From positions 259,543,115 to 259,607,114 of the forward strand of contig NC_134568.1 in the NCBI RefSeq assembly GCF_050947875.1: DNA of 64,000 nucleotides, read 5' to 3'. The position numbers were made by a program, and so were the translations under genes. A model generated the notes under the pieces. The model was given only the letters and a program-made list of their open reading frames with translations. It was not told the origin of the DNA and made no database searches. This stretch comes from Dermacentor variabilis (taxonomy: Eukaryota > Arthropoda > Arachnida > Ixodida > Ixodidae). The stretch's first letter is position 1. Every line of letters starts with the position of its first letter. Below are positions 11,497 to 23,213 of this stretch, one piece after another.

Positions 11497-14400
11497 AAAT
11501 TTCACCGACGATTAGGATACTTCCTAATGCGAAATTTGAGCGCAGCTCTATATGTGTTTTCATTTCGAGATATATTGGCTGGCGCGGAAATTCTGTCTCG
11601 TGCGGCACGTTGCGAACGGAGCGAAGAGTGGCGCGACTGCCTCGCTAATCGGGAGACCGCGAAAAGAAATGCGTGGGTAACGCATGGGCGCGATTCACAG
11701 CAGCCGCCGCAGACATACCTCCGCTCATGCAGCGCTTTGTTTCCATACGACGCGCGCTACTCTAGTGCCATCTCGTAACCATCGTCTCCGCGCAGCCCGT
11801 CTTGCGCAGCACTACGCTCTTTTTCTCTCGCTTTCGCCATATCCTCATCCTCCGCTTTCCGCCACATGGTTCACCCGTCTCCTCAACTTTCCTCCTTGCG
11901 CTCTCCTCGCTATGGCGGTCTTTCATCTCCCGATGCGCTCCGCGCGTTCGCTTTCATCCTTCGCTGTGCTCGATTGTTCGGTTACGAGTCATATCGTGGT
12001 TTTGACAAGTAAAACTCCAGAAATAGTAATAACCAATGGCAGGAGAACCCCCGAATGGGACTTGCCACTCCCCGAGCTTTACATTTTAATGCGATAGCAT
12101 TATAAGGATCATTCAAGCGCACTCGCCGTTGTGGGTTATCATCGATAACAGATGGGAGAGAGGGAAGTGTGTGCGATCAGGGAAATAGGTCAAGGCTTGA
12201 GGGGGCAGGAGAAGCACGGCGCCGGAGAGAAGATGCAGTCGCAGGCGACTATGTCAGCGTCACGTGACAACGCGGTATCATCCTCCTCGCTCGCTTGGTT
12301 GCGCCGGTCGTGCTGCGAATGCGTCACCCTCGCAAGAAAGCAGTCATGTCCAAAGAGGAGGCGGCCGCTGCTGCTAGATGTAGTACTGCTTATTCTCGCC
12401 ATACGGTGTAAAGTTTGGAGTCGGGCATGAAATGGATGGTAGCTGGCTCATGCTGTCGTCCAACTTATCCACGCTGAGGACGTTGTTGAAGGGAAGGACT
12501 GCTTCTCATCGAGAACGAGGAATATGGGTTTATTTACAGTATTTACGTAAGGACGTTGCAGTTCATCAGTCTAGCATGACTGCGAGAAAGAGCACACTCA
12601 GCAGCCGCACAACAGCTGCTTATAAACACTCTGTACTCCCTAGATCCCTAGGTGAGGGAAAACAGCAGTTCACCTCCAATGCGTAGCGTCGAACGGCATC
12701 GTAGTCGACCCGCCTTTTTGGAGGAGGCTTACACACAATTCCGCACAGTTTTCACTGACCACGCCGAGGAGAGTGGGTTCTCGTGGTCACGGTGCTTGAC
12801 CCGAGCAGGCGCTTCTTAATCCCCGAGCTGACCTCGTACAGCGGCCGCCGCGGCTGTCCATTGTCTGGCGTCTTCAAAGGCTCGTGAGAAGGCACCGCAA
12901 AGCATCTCCTTCCAGGAACTCCCCCTGCTTCAGTCGAACCGTGAAGGCGTTGGCGATTTCACTAACAATAGTTGGTCCGCCGATCGCGTTTAGTCATAGC
13001 GGCGCCGAGGGCGTGTTGACGAGGCACATCGTCGTCCCTACGAAACGAGACACCGCGGCAGGTGGTGAAGGCTTCCACCAGTCTCTTCGGGGACGCTCGC
13101 CACGCTTGCAGCTGGCTCAGAAAACTTTGTATGTCGGCACCTCTGCAGGCCGTTCCTGACAACGGTAACTCTAGGTACTACGACGGGTAGACAGCGTCGC
13201 CAGGCCGAATCAGAGCCGCAACGTCTGGTTGTCAGGCCGTCCAAGCAACGTACCGTTCGCTTATAAGTCGCTCGGTCTCTGGAGGTTCGTAGTTTGAAGA
13301 AAGGCGACGACAAAATAACACGAAGCCATTCGTCAGATTATGAGAGGGGGAGGCGACAACGTGAGATCCCCGAAACAGCACGAAGTTAATTTGAAGCGTT
13401 TTTATTGGCCACGTGGACGCAGCGAAATCAAAGGAAGCAGTGGCCCTTCACAGTTTGCGTCTGCTGCAAATCAGTTAAGGCGTGGTAAGAGATCTCCGCC
13501 ACGCCTACAGTGCGCGTGACAAGCTATAATTTTTTATAAGACTTACACGTTCATAAATGTTGCCTTAGAATACTGCTCGCATAAAAACAGTAAAAATAAA
13601 CTGAGTTTAGTGAAAGCTTCGTTGGATTCTCGCAGAAGGTGTCTCACATTGGGGGGGTGCAGGAAAATGGGAAAATGTAAGGTTCATTGGTGGCATCTTT
13701 GGTGGCAGATCATCGATAGACGGAAGCCTCCAAATGCAATCTTTCTACAACTCTCTCAGGTGATAAAATTTTAAGAGTCAGCGGATCGCTTATTTCTTTT
13801 TGTCAGTAATTTGCCTTTTATGTTCCTTTCAGATGATCTTCGTATATAGCCTATAGTCGTATAGGATTCACTGTTCGTAAATTCTCTCTCTCTATCTGTC
13901 TTGGCAAGTGTCTGATGCATTGAAAAGCATTTTTCTAAAATTGTGTTGATTATTGGTTTGTTTGTTTGTTTGTTTGTTTGTTGCAAACAATGGATGCTGT
14001 TTGTGTTTATGCTTGACCCGAACTCATAGACCTTTCTATGGAGCCCGATGCATCGGCGGAAGTAATTACTCGTCATGTACAAGACATGGCCAAGATTATC
14101 TTAAGGCTTAACATGGACGGTAAGTTCTTGGTTATTTATAACTAAGCTAATGGCATTGCTTCAAACGAGGAGCCAGAGATATCGCCGTCGTGTCAATAGC
14201 AAAGCATTCACACATTGTGCCGATCCGTGCAACATGCGTGCACATCAACGAACGGGAAAAGAAAAACAGAAGAGAATGAATTAAGCTCTAGCAAGTTTAG
14301 TACGAGTTATCCTATTAGTCGGGTTAATTAAAAACACATCAAAAAGTAATAATAAGCCAATCTACATTATTAGTTAAAGCTTCTGCAATTTCTAAGGTGT

Positions 14401-15156
14401 CGTTCTTAACGGCATCAGAGGTTTAGCGTGTGGCGCCAAACAGACAAGTGGCGCCACCGCATCCACATTCCTGCACAATTTGCCCGTGACGTCGGTGACT
14501 TTCTAAGCGGTTGCTAGAGTCTAACAAACAGTTTACTGATAATGAAACGATTGCATCTCAATCAGAAATAAGCCAGTAATCTACACGGCAACTTTTTGGT
14601 GACCTTTCTCGCCCAAAAAGGAGTACGCGAAAGTAACGTGAAATCAATGACGTCGCAAAAGCTTAACGGATGTCAGTGTTTTGGGAGCAAAGTTTAAAAA
14701 ACTTTGACTTTCATTTTGTCCTGTTATAAGCAACCTTCTTTTTTCCGTGATACAAGTGTGAGTGCATCTTTTGAAATGTTTTCTACGATCTGAAAATGCC
14801 TTTAATTTTTATAACATCCTTATTATAACGGGTGATGCTGAAGTGACGGTGATGAGGTGACCCAGACCAGCTGGCATCGCCACCCACACGATATATGGCA
14901 CTAAGCCCGTATTTACAAAGCAAATAACTCGCCAGAGCGCTTCCCAGGAAAAAAGAAGAATGCTTCGGCCAATCGTGAATTAGTGAAGGTGGGCGAAGAA
15001 CGATAAAGCTTTCTTAAGAACGGCTTTGCAAATGCGAACCCTGATCCAGTGCTACTCCGGCACAGTAAATGTTATGCCTTGTCTTTGCTATCATTATACC
15101 CTGTCTTATCGTTCCATCTCAATTCGTTATGTACTGTATCTTCTTTTTTTCTCCAG

Positions 15157-15211
15157 GGCACAAGTTTACAAATCCGGAAGAAATATCTCAGAGGCTAGAA
15201 TCTGGAATTTG
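15157..15211 (+). CDS. fusilli (ESRP): ESRP/fusilli 55-nt exon (2 of 9): linker before RRM1
   Basis: This short exon is too small for ordinary ORF detection. A strong pyrimidine tract ends in TTTCTCCAG, and the donor GTAAGT at 15212 is near consensus. Read in phase 1 it gives HKFTNPEEISQRLESGI followed by TG, and the first base of the next exon completes a Cys codon. The result, ESGICSK, matches the vertebrate ESGTCSK block just ahead of RRM1. That match across the splice junction fixes the acceptor of exon 3 at the TAG (20778-20780) rather than the CAG three bases later. The exon lies alone, with 14.3 kb of intron before it and 5.6 kb after it, and a head-to-head SINE pair begins about 30 bases downstream. 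Confidence 0.93.
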
Positions 15212-15239
15212 GTAAGTACCGTTGCGCGCAGGTGAGAGT

Positions 15240-15600
15240 GCACAGTTTCCATATATTAACGAGAAGAAAGGAAACCGAGGGGCCAGATTTTTATTAATCA
15301 TATCATAAGAAGGGGGCAACAAACAAACACACCACAGGCAGAGTTACCTGTACTTACTGAGTTGAATAAATTATAAATTGATGGAAATAAAAGTGGATGA
15401 AAATACAACTATACGAACCCACGTCTTCGCATTACGTATGCAATGCCCTGACCATTTGAGCTATTGCGGCGCCGTTTTCCCATCCAATTTCTGGGGTATT
15501 TGTTTTACTACTATAATTAACCCTGGGAGTGTTAGCCAGCGCCACCACTCAAACCTTGGCGGCGGATGTGGAACGTCCTATCTGCCATCACCCTTTCTAG
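15240..15600 (-). mobile_element. tRNA-derived SINE (second family), minus copy
   Basis: Reverse complement reads GGTGGCGCTGGCTAACACTC, then ACCCCAGAAATTGGATGGGA, GGCGCCGCAATAGCTCAAA, ACGTAATGCGAAGACGTGG, TTTCATCCACTTTTATTTCC and an ATTAATAAAAATCTGGCCCC end. The tRNA-like head (AGCTCA...GTGGGTTCGTA) sits inside the element. It forms a head-to-head pair with the + copy that starts near 15610. Confidence 0.8.
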
Positions 15601-15609
15601 TAGTAAAAC

Positions 15610-15840
15610 ATGAATACCCCAGAAAACGGATGGGAAAACGGCGCCGCGGTAGCTCACTTGGTAAGAGTATCGCACGCGTAATGCGAAGACGAGGGTTCGT
15701 ATTCCACCTCCGGCCAGTTGTTTTTTTTTTCATCCACTTTCATTTTCATCAATTTAATTATCATTTCTTTAATTCAATTAGTATTTCCCTTATGATGTCA
15801 TTGATGTCTTTGTTGTCTTCTTATGGTGTGTGTGTGTGTG
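15610..15840 (+). mobile_element. tRNA-derived SINE (second family), plus copy
   Basis: The sequence has ATACCCCAGAAAACGGATGG, GGCGCCGCGGTAGCTCACTT, CGTAATGCGAAGACGAGGG, then a T-run and TTTCATTTTCATCAATTT. It ends in a TG repeat near 15825-15847. Several stretches match the same element at 47285 and 59215. Confidence 0.8.
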
Positions 15841-18403
15841 TGTGTGTTAGCACGATTCAGCCCATGAAGTGCTTTGACGTCATCACCATCTCATCGCAGA
15901 GTACAGCTAAAACCGAGCCGTCTCCTTAACGCCGTTCCAGGTGAAGTCACAATGCTTGCAAGCTAAAATGATTAGCGTCTGCATCCATAAAAGCTTGGTC
16001 ATCTTAGGGAGTTTCTCGGTCGGCGCGTGCTCGGGCGGCCACCACTCATTATGGCCATCGGCGTCATAACGTTCTCACCGCGGCAATGACCAATTGTGGA
16101 TGGTACCTAAGTCAGAAAAGTTTCGTGAATGCGCGTCTTAGAGCCGACTTCACAAAGCTTTTTGTTCGTAAAAGCTGTTTGTTATTGGCAGGTTGGTCCA
16201 AGATCAAGCTTGGCAGACATGTGCTTTTGAGACACGTTCTAGCGTAACGAAATTCTAAGAACACTGAAACTTGTCCTTCAAAGCAATCTCTTTTTCTTTT
16301 CACAGCCGGAGGGAGGCGCTATCATATTTTAACCTTTGATACGCAGTACACAAGAAAAAAAGAAAAAGATTTCACTCTTAAGGGTGAAAGGGCGTTTTCT
16401 TTTTTGTTTTACACCATGCATTGCATCTATTTAGCACCCATGCATACTCAAAACACCCCACAATAAGAGGATGTGTGGGACACGATCGCTACACAATAAA
16501 ATGATTAACACTCGTAAAGGTTATGAATGAGTGTTCTAATGTCTATACCCGCTCTTGCACCCTTTAATTGCCCTATATGCAGGCTGTTTATGTGCACGGT
16601 ATTCGCCCCATGTGCTGGGTATTTATGTGCACCCTATTGGAAGCGTGTCCTTACATCTTTTACAGTGTTCGCTTTTGTTGAAATCTGTCCTTGCAGCTAC
16701 AAGGGGGCCAAACACAGTTTTCAAGCCTAACGAACATACACTCTGCGATGCAAGATGCGATATCATGCAAGATTTATTATGAAATGCAGCCACTTGATGA
16801 TAGAAAAACTTGTCGTTTAGGAATAACTAGTTTGTATGATCAATAACAATCATATTACAGGATAGTCTTGCATGTCAGTACATTTGTTCGTTTGCAGGGC
16901 TTTTTTTTTTCTTTCAGTATAGTCGCACTAAAGTTTCTTTCCAGGCTGCTTAGGCACTCCGACAGAACAAAGAATTATGATCAGCAATTATGTGCCCGGT
17001 ATCAATTAATTATACCAGTGCCGTCGTTCACAGCTGGCCAATTACGACCAAGTCGCATTATCAAATATTTTACTGGGCTTGAGAAGCGCATGAGTTGCGA
17101 AAACATCACTGAAGTTTAGGGGCAAATTATATATGTACAGGTTCCAACATCAGGAGAGAGACACCCACTGGTGAATCCAGAGAAATTGCAACAGAAGTCG
17201 TTGTACTATGCCGCGGCTCAGGTGTGCGATTCACTCTGGTAATTTTGTAACAATGTCGTGAGCCATAGTGTTTCTTTTTAATCTTAACTACGACATCTGG
17301 GTATTTACGATCTATTGATGACTTTAAAAAAGCGGCTTGATTGTGGTCGCACTGCAAATGGCATCGTTATCCGTGCGGTAGTTTGTCGTTTGAAAAATGC
17401 GTAGCAGGCGTAAAAAAAAAAAAATGTCAAGAACTAGCGGGTGGTTAGTTTTTGTAAGAGTTTAAAGCCTACTGAGCACAGTAACACACAGAGAAGTAGA
17501 TCTTGCTGAATAGGGGATCAAATATCCGTTTCTCTAAGCGAGCTAAGCGAGCGCAACAACAACAACATATACAACAACAACAAAAACAAAAGATCTGTTC
17601 GCCTTCGCTTGAGGGGACAGAAATTTAATCCTTTTGTTTTTTATCGTGGAGCAGTGCACCTTGACACACTGTACTGCGCATTTCGGAGAACATCTACAAA
17701 GATAAGCAGTCAGTATGCGCTGATCGATGTCCACTGCGGTAAAGCCCATTGTGCCCGCGCGTGCATGCGGACACACTGTGCCAGCCGAACAATACGCAAC
17801 GAAACTGCTGCGAGCTTGTGCGCAACAAAAAGAGTTGTAGAATCCAAGTTACTCCCACAAGATAGGCAGGCATGTCCAGGCTGTAACAACTTGCCCTTGG
17901 TTCAGATTCTTTCTTTCTTTTAATTTATACGTGCATCTTGCCCCGCACCCAGAAGTATAGATGCATCTATAGGGTAAACTGAGCGTACTTATCCTGGACT
18001 CGCTATAAAATCTTCCGACCGTTAGCGTCGACGAAGCGCACTAGGAGATGAATATTAATCTAAAGGCCCCGATAGGATTATCGGCGCCTGCACCGACTTT
18101 ATGGGACAAACCGCATTACTGGGGCCGCTTGAGCGTAGGCGTGTTTTCCCGCGGGTAAATTGTGTGCGTCTAGCCTCCTCTCAATTTCTAGCACCGCAAG
18201 TTATTGTCCGGAGACAAAAGTAAATTAAGCTTGGTAAAAGCGTAGCTCCTTCGTCGCTTGACAACTCGCTTTACGGCAACTGAATGCCACTTGTGCAACG
18301 TTTCTTACCTGTAATAAATTTACCCCCGTATAAAATGCTTTGTGCAGTCACCCTATGGTCTTCAGAAGAGTGTAGGCTTGGGCTGGTTGGTAAAACATAT
18401 TTA

Positions 18404-18478
18404 CACTGGAAGCATAGCGCGCAAAGGACGATCCACAAAGACTTTGTGGATCGTCCTTTGCGCGCTATGCTTCCAGTG
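18404..18478. repeat. 75-bp near-perfect palindrome
   Basis: Left arm 18404-18440 and right arm 18442-18478 are exact reverse complements over 37 bases with a single central A at 18441. The arm starts CACTGGAAGCATAGCGCGCA. Pairing stops at 18403/18479 apart from isolated matches. It lies just upstream of a LINE 3' fragment. Such tight palindromes are normally unstable, so a fold-back assembly artefact must also be considered. Confidence 0.95.
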
Positions 18479-18519
18479 CAGCCTATGGTCTGGTAAGTAA
18501 TCTAAAAAGGAAACCTTTT

Positions 18520-18911
18520 TCAGTGGAAGAGCGTAGGCGTAAAGCAGATAAATGGTCGCGCATTAGAGAAACAAAATAAGTTGCCAGGGAAGGAAAACGC
18601 ACTCAGTGGCGTCAGATGCTTACGCACGCTGCATTGATGAGATTAGGAAATTCACAAGCATAGGATGAAGTTGGTTGACGTAGGACTGATGTGACTGGAT
18701 ATCGCTGGGTAATTGGGTGCCATTCTGGACATTTTCGAATTTCGCCGTGTTGTCGTTTTGTGCCAGTCAGAGGAGGCGTACCCGCCCTGCGGACCAATCG
18801 CAGCTGACAAGGTGGCGAATTCGACCATATGGCGGAGTTTGCCGGTGTCCAGAGTAGCATGCCTTTGTCTTGCCATGAATAAATTATAACGACGACGACG
18901 ACGACGACGAC

Positions 18912-18947
<36 letters not shown>

Positions 18948-18948
18948 C
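18520..18948 (+). mobile_element. LINE 3' end fragment with (GAC)n(GAT)n tail
   Basis: The segment contains AAAGCAGATAAATGGTCGCG, GAAGGAAAACGCACTCAGTGG and GATTAGGAAATTCAC, which parallel the fragment at 1240-1528 in order. A diverged stretch follows and the element ends AATAAATTATAA before a GAC/GAT array (18891-18948), the expected tail for this family. No intact reading frame remains. It starts about 40 bases after the 75-bp palindrome. Confidence 0.65.
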
Positions 18949-19591
18949 GAATCTCCTGCGTGCGTCGTCACAACGCTTGCGAACGCCCCTTGTAATAGCA
19001 TAGAGGGAGTTCCCGTATATCCCGTTAGGTGAAGGCCGCAGGACCTACCGCGGTTCGCTGTAGTTCTTCACAAAGCCGCATGTAGCGCAGTGCAAAGCTC
19101 GAGAAGGCGGCCGTCGCTCGAAGGCCCGTTCCTACGTATCTGACCTTATCATTACGAGAGCAGCCTTATACGAATGGTTCGATCACTACGCATCCTGGGT
19201 TCTTCGAAATAGGGCGGCACAGATATCGTATACGCGAACATTCGAACCAATAACGTTTAAAGCATAGAGTTTACTACAGTATACTAGAGGGAACTCTGGC
19301 GCTGCAGTCGTTGACCCACTATGGGAATGATGGGAAGTACATGGATTTGTCTGATCTTCGTGCTCATGGATTTAGACGTTCTTGTGGCTTTGTTTATTGC
19401 GCTTTATATGCCTTCAATGTTGTAAATTTCAGAGCAATCTATACTCTTCAATGTGTAGAAGGCTGTGCGAACACGCACAATCGCTCCTAATTGCAACGAT
19501 TGAGTGTGTAAAGGTGGCCAAATCGAAACGCGTCTCTGGTATGCCCGCGATAAATTCATAAGGGCGTTTCACATCGCTTGTCGGTGCATGC

Positions 19592-19661
19592 GTCCGTGGC
19601 GTAATGGTTCAATATCAGGACTCTGTGCTAGAGGTCCTGTGCTCGAATCCTGCCGTCGGAC
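19592..19661 (+). other. tRNA-like sequence with Pol III A and B boxes
   Basis: A 70-base segment starts GTCCGTGGCG and ends CGTCGGAC. TGGCGTAATGG fits the A-box consensus and GCTCGAATCCT approximates the B box. The ends pair for five bases only and the anticodon stem carries a bulge, so a working tRNA is unlikely. A tRNA-derived SINE head or a tRNA relic fits better. An A/T-rich stretch follows. Confidence 0.55.
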
Positions 19662-20780
19662 ACTGTTAATAATATTTATGTAATTATTCACTACGCAGTA
19701 CTTTGTTGAAAATGACGAGTTTACAAGGTCACCGAGCCGTTCGGAGCCAGAAGTTTAAGGCAAATCCATGTAATTCTCATAAATCTCATGCTAGGTCAAC
19801 CGCTCCCATTGCAACTCCCGTAGACGCTAGCGCCAGAGTTCCGTCTAGTATTTATTGCAGGAAATTCTCTGGTTTAAAGTTCTGACGCGATATTGTTGCG
19901 CATATTAGATATAAAGTGCTGATTGTTTGCCGATCATCATCATGGTTGAGTTGCGTTTGGACTACAGTGTAAATGTATCTTGCAAAATAGCCTTGTATAC
20001 GAGTTATAAGAACCAATATTTTCTACTTTTCAGTTTTTTTTTTGCGTTAAATGGAGATATTCGACACCTAAGCCCTAAAGAAAGAAAGAATATTGGAAAA
20101 CCTCAAAGCATCTTAAATAATTCCAGTATACATACGATAGCTTCTCTACAGCCAGGTTTGGTTTTACTTTCCAGGAGTCGCGACGCTGTCGTGACGTTGC
20201 GACGCGGACGGTGGTCTTCGGGAGCGGGATATTGCGACATTGCGACACTCGCACCAACTCGCTCGGTCGTCTCCGGTGCTGCCACATCGGGCTTCACAAC
20301 GAGTAGCAACATGGGCGGCGACCGAACGAGCCGGAGCGATGTGCCCAAACGTCGGGATGTCCTTTCTATAGAAGCGTTCGGCTATTCGTTTACACTGACA
20401 CTCATCGTCGGATGTTTTTTTGGCACAGTTATCTCTTGGTGTTAAATAGTTCAGTTTCATTCGTAGGACTGCATTTAATCTGCTTGAGCAGTTTCTCAGA
20501 CACCAAGGCCAGCGCAAGATAACCTACATCCTCGAAATGCAAGCTGCTCCTGCGCTCATCCCGTGTCCCCTTCGTGATGCCATCGTTTTCCGTGAGGATT
20601 TCAAGTGTGCGTCCCTTTCCGACTAGCCCCCAACTTTCCACCTTGCTGTAGTTCAACCTTACAGATCCTGGCGTATACGCATTGTTTGTCATATTAATCA
20701 TTTACCGAGGTGGCATCAAAGAGCGTCTCTAACGGTGCTTCTTCGTCTGTCTCTCTCTCTCTTTTTCTACGCACATGTAG

Positions 20781-20891
20781 CAGCAAAACCGACGTGGTGG
20801 ACAGCAACACGGTGGTGAGGGCGAGGGGTCTACCGTGGCAGTCATCTGACCAGGACATCGCCAAGTTCTTCAGCGGGCTCAACATTGTCAA
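20781..20891 (+). CDS. fusilli (ESRP): ESRP/fusilli exon (3 of 9): first half of RRM1
   Basis: The exon enters in phase 2 after a CT-rich tract ending ACATGTAG and leaves in phase 2 at GTGAGC (20892). It encodes [19 protein letters not shown] and [17 protein letters not shown], which is close to identical to ESRP/fusilli RRM1 from beta-1 (VVRARGLPW, the RNP2-like strand) through helix alpha-1. The RRMs of this family are of the quasi-RRM kind, with a variant RNP1. The second half of the domain is 17.6 kb away at 38514. A decayed copy of this exon lies about 0.6 kb downstream, at 21403-21503. Confidence 0.97.
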
Positions 20892-21402
20892 GTGAGCATT
20901 AACGGGCAGCCTGAGACACGCATTCGTGTGTGCCGAGCACCAAGATTGACTGGAATTTGCTTTTGCGAACGATTCTAGCGCGAGAGCTTTTTGTGAATAT
21001 GGGCCCAAAAGCGCGAACAATCGGGACCTTGCAAGGAACTCGGCAAAGCTCTGTGCGTAACACTCAGACGAGCGATTGAAGCGTGGGTAGTTGTTTGGTA
21101 TGGCATGTCACTTTCTTAGCATGCCTAGCGGCTGGTGTCAGCGACGCAGGCATGATAGATGAAAATGTCGTAGCGCACGCTAGCCAGTGCAAGGTGCCTA
21201 TAGAGATTTGAGCTTGCGATTTACGTATCCCTGGATCACGAGCGGTTCACGATACGTACGGCCGAAAGTTACACCACCTTTGGAATGTTCGGCGAGAAAC
21301 ACCGAGATACTGATGGTGAAACGCCTTATATCTGGCAACAATAATCTCTAATGAAGTCCAAGTCGCTCCGTTGTATTGAAACGCGCGAAACAAACCAGTT
21401 AG

Positions 21403-21503
21403 CACACCGACGTGGTGGACAGCGACACAGTGGTGAGGGCGGGGGGCGCACGGCGGCAGTCATTTGGCCAGGACATCGCCAAGTTTCTCAGCGCGAAAAT
21501 TTC
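21403..21503 (+). pseudogene. Decayed duplicate of ESRP exon 3 (possible poison exon)
   Basis: By hand alignment 77 of 90 bases match exon 3 (from ACCGACGTGG onward) with no internal indel. In the original frame it still reads TDVVDSDTVVRA, then QSFGQDIAKFLSAKI, and ends at a good donor (GTAAGA, GT at 21504). Key RRM1 residues are lost: RGLPW has become GGARR. The TAG acceptor position is kept at 21400-21402, but the pyrimidine tract is gone and the first bases of the exon carry a 4-base deletion. From that acceptor in phase 2 the frame meets a TGA after eleven full codons. I see no clear similarity upstream of the copy and only vague similarity past the donor. Confidence 0.88.
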
Positions 21504-21896
21504 GTAAGAATTATGACGAGGTATTAGTGATACCCCGTGACTTCCTTATCCGAACACACCCAATTTTCACCTCCAAAATCATTTGTTTTTGCAGGTGCGA
21601 GCATAACATGTAGCTTCGCTCGGTTGACTGTAAACCGTTGTGATTCACTTGTGATGTAAAGTAAGCCTCTGACTTTTTGATGAGCAGTATATATGTAGAA
21701 CGCTGCTGAGCGGGTTCATTTCCCAACCGCGGCAGGGGCGTTACAAACTCCAGTGTATTGAGATTTCGGTAGGTCATAAAAAAAAAAAAAACCGTGTGAC
21801 GAAAGTTAACCCTGAGCCCTACGCTACGTCGCTACGTCGTCTACGTTGTCCATAGGTGGGCAGAGTTAGAACATTAAGCCCTACTATTTAGTGCAA

Positions 21897-21897
<1 letters not shown>

Positions 21898-21964
<67 letters not shown>
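21898..21964. repeat. (TA)n microsatellite
   Basis: An uninterrupted TA array of 67 bases. Confidence 0.97.
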
Positions 21965-21966
<2 letters not shown>

Positions 21967-23119
21967 GGCGCCTATACGTACATACATGCGTATATACGCG
22001 TTGGCACCGACGGCTGCTTATATTGATTACTGAAACAAGAAGCAATATTTCCACGACTCGCGCCTTTTCCCCCTCTTTTTTTTTATTAAAAAAAACGCGC
22101 TTATCAGAACAATAACACAACTGGGCGACAAAAGAGCAATGCGTCATTCGCAAGCGCACTTTCCTTCATCAGCGCATAGGAACGACGTATACGTCAGCGA
22201 TTCAGCTATACCCCGGGAAGTAGACTCGCGCGTCAAATGAAACAGCTGAATACACAATTTCTGAAACGATACGTTTGCTCTGACAGCTTCTCCTTCCCCG
22301 CACCGAGCAAGGCGCTCGTCGTGACGGTGGCCGAGTACGTGGCGGCGCCGTCTGGCGCGTCATTGCGCAAGCCTATATGTGCACTGCCGCGGTCATGCTG
22401 AGAATATGAACGAGGCACAAAAATGCGATTATTTCTCTGTTTTCCTTTACTGTGTGGCACCAATCATGTCTCGCAGTGGTGGGAATCACGAACTCAATCT
22501 TGCAGCTCGCAATACGTATTTGTACGTGCCGTGCCAAAAGCCTCCCACATCACATGCCACGCACGCAGTTCGCGCATGCGGCTACTCTAGGAACTCGCAC
22601 ATGTGCATATGTACTTTCCCAGTTTGAACTCGCCACTGATAGCGAGTGGCATAAATGCCACACTCCCGCGTAGTTTCCATTATGCCGACCTTTCACCGCA
22701 CCTGCCGAACAAATGTCACCTTTGAAACACTTCAAGCGAAAGCAATCCGATTGTTATGGCCGAGGCACGTAGAGTATGTGCGCGCCTCTGCTACTTCTAC
22801 AAACGCAGGAGCTGCTTCGTGCTCGTGTGCAATATGTCGCCAGAACTCGTGAATATCATCTTTCTGGGGGCATCCATCCGTCTGCCCTTGGTTACAACCG
22901 CCCATTTATGGCTTCAAAATCTGCCGCGGAAATTCTCTACGTGGGTTGTCAATGCGACTGTAATATAAGAATTAAGGGCAATGCAAAAAAAAAAAAATTC
23001 TGCAGAACCCATCTCACGTTGAATGCTGACAATAATGCGATTAGCATTGAAGCTATGTAGCGACGAACCATATTGCCGCCGCTGAGACGCCTTATGTATC
23101 AGGCGTGTTTCCTCTCTCG

Positions 23120-23141
23120 CAGTTGTTGTTGTTGTTGTTGT

Positions 23142-23213
<72 letters not shown>

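Larger units (their letters stand above)
831..15156. other. Intron 1 (14.3 kb)
   Basis: Besides the elements listed separately, this intron holds GC-rich stretches (about 2550-3060, 3700-4760, 7400-7770, 9540-10150) and an antisense-open pyrimidine-rich stretch (4280-4750). A long block at about 11500-13390 has the look of interspersed repeat but no recognisable protein. The stretches 4800-6330, 8060-9540, 10250-11380 and 13400-15150 are mostly A/T-rich and I see no gene or RNA in them. Confidence 0.75.
15212..20780. other. Intron 2 (5.6 kb)
   Basis: It contains the inverted SINE pair, the 75-bp palindrome, a LINE 3' end and a tRNA-like sequence, all listed separately. The stretches 15900-18280, 18960-19580 and 19680-20740 show no coding signal or recognisable element. 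Confidence 0.8.

Noticed and set aside
19592..19661. Functional tRNA gene
   Set aside because: The A box is good, but the acceptor stem pairs for only five bases and the anticodon arm has a bulge. A tRNA-derived SINE head or relic is more likely.
20784..20891. Exon 3 starting after the CAG at 20781-20783
   Set aside because: This also keeps phase, but it would drop the Ser and break the conserved C-S-K block. Starting at 20781 gives ICSK as in the family.
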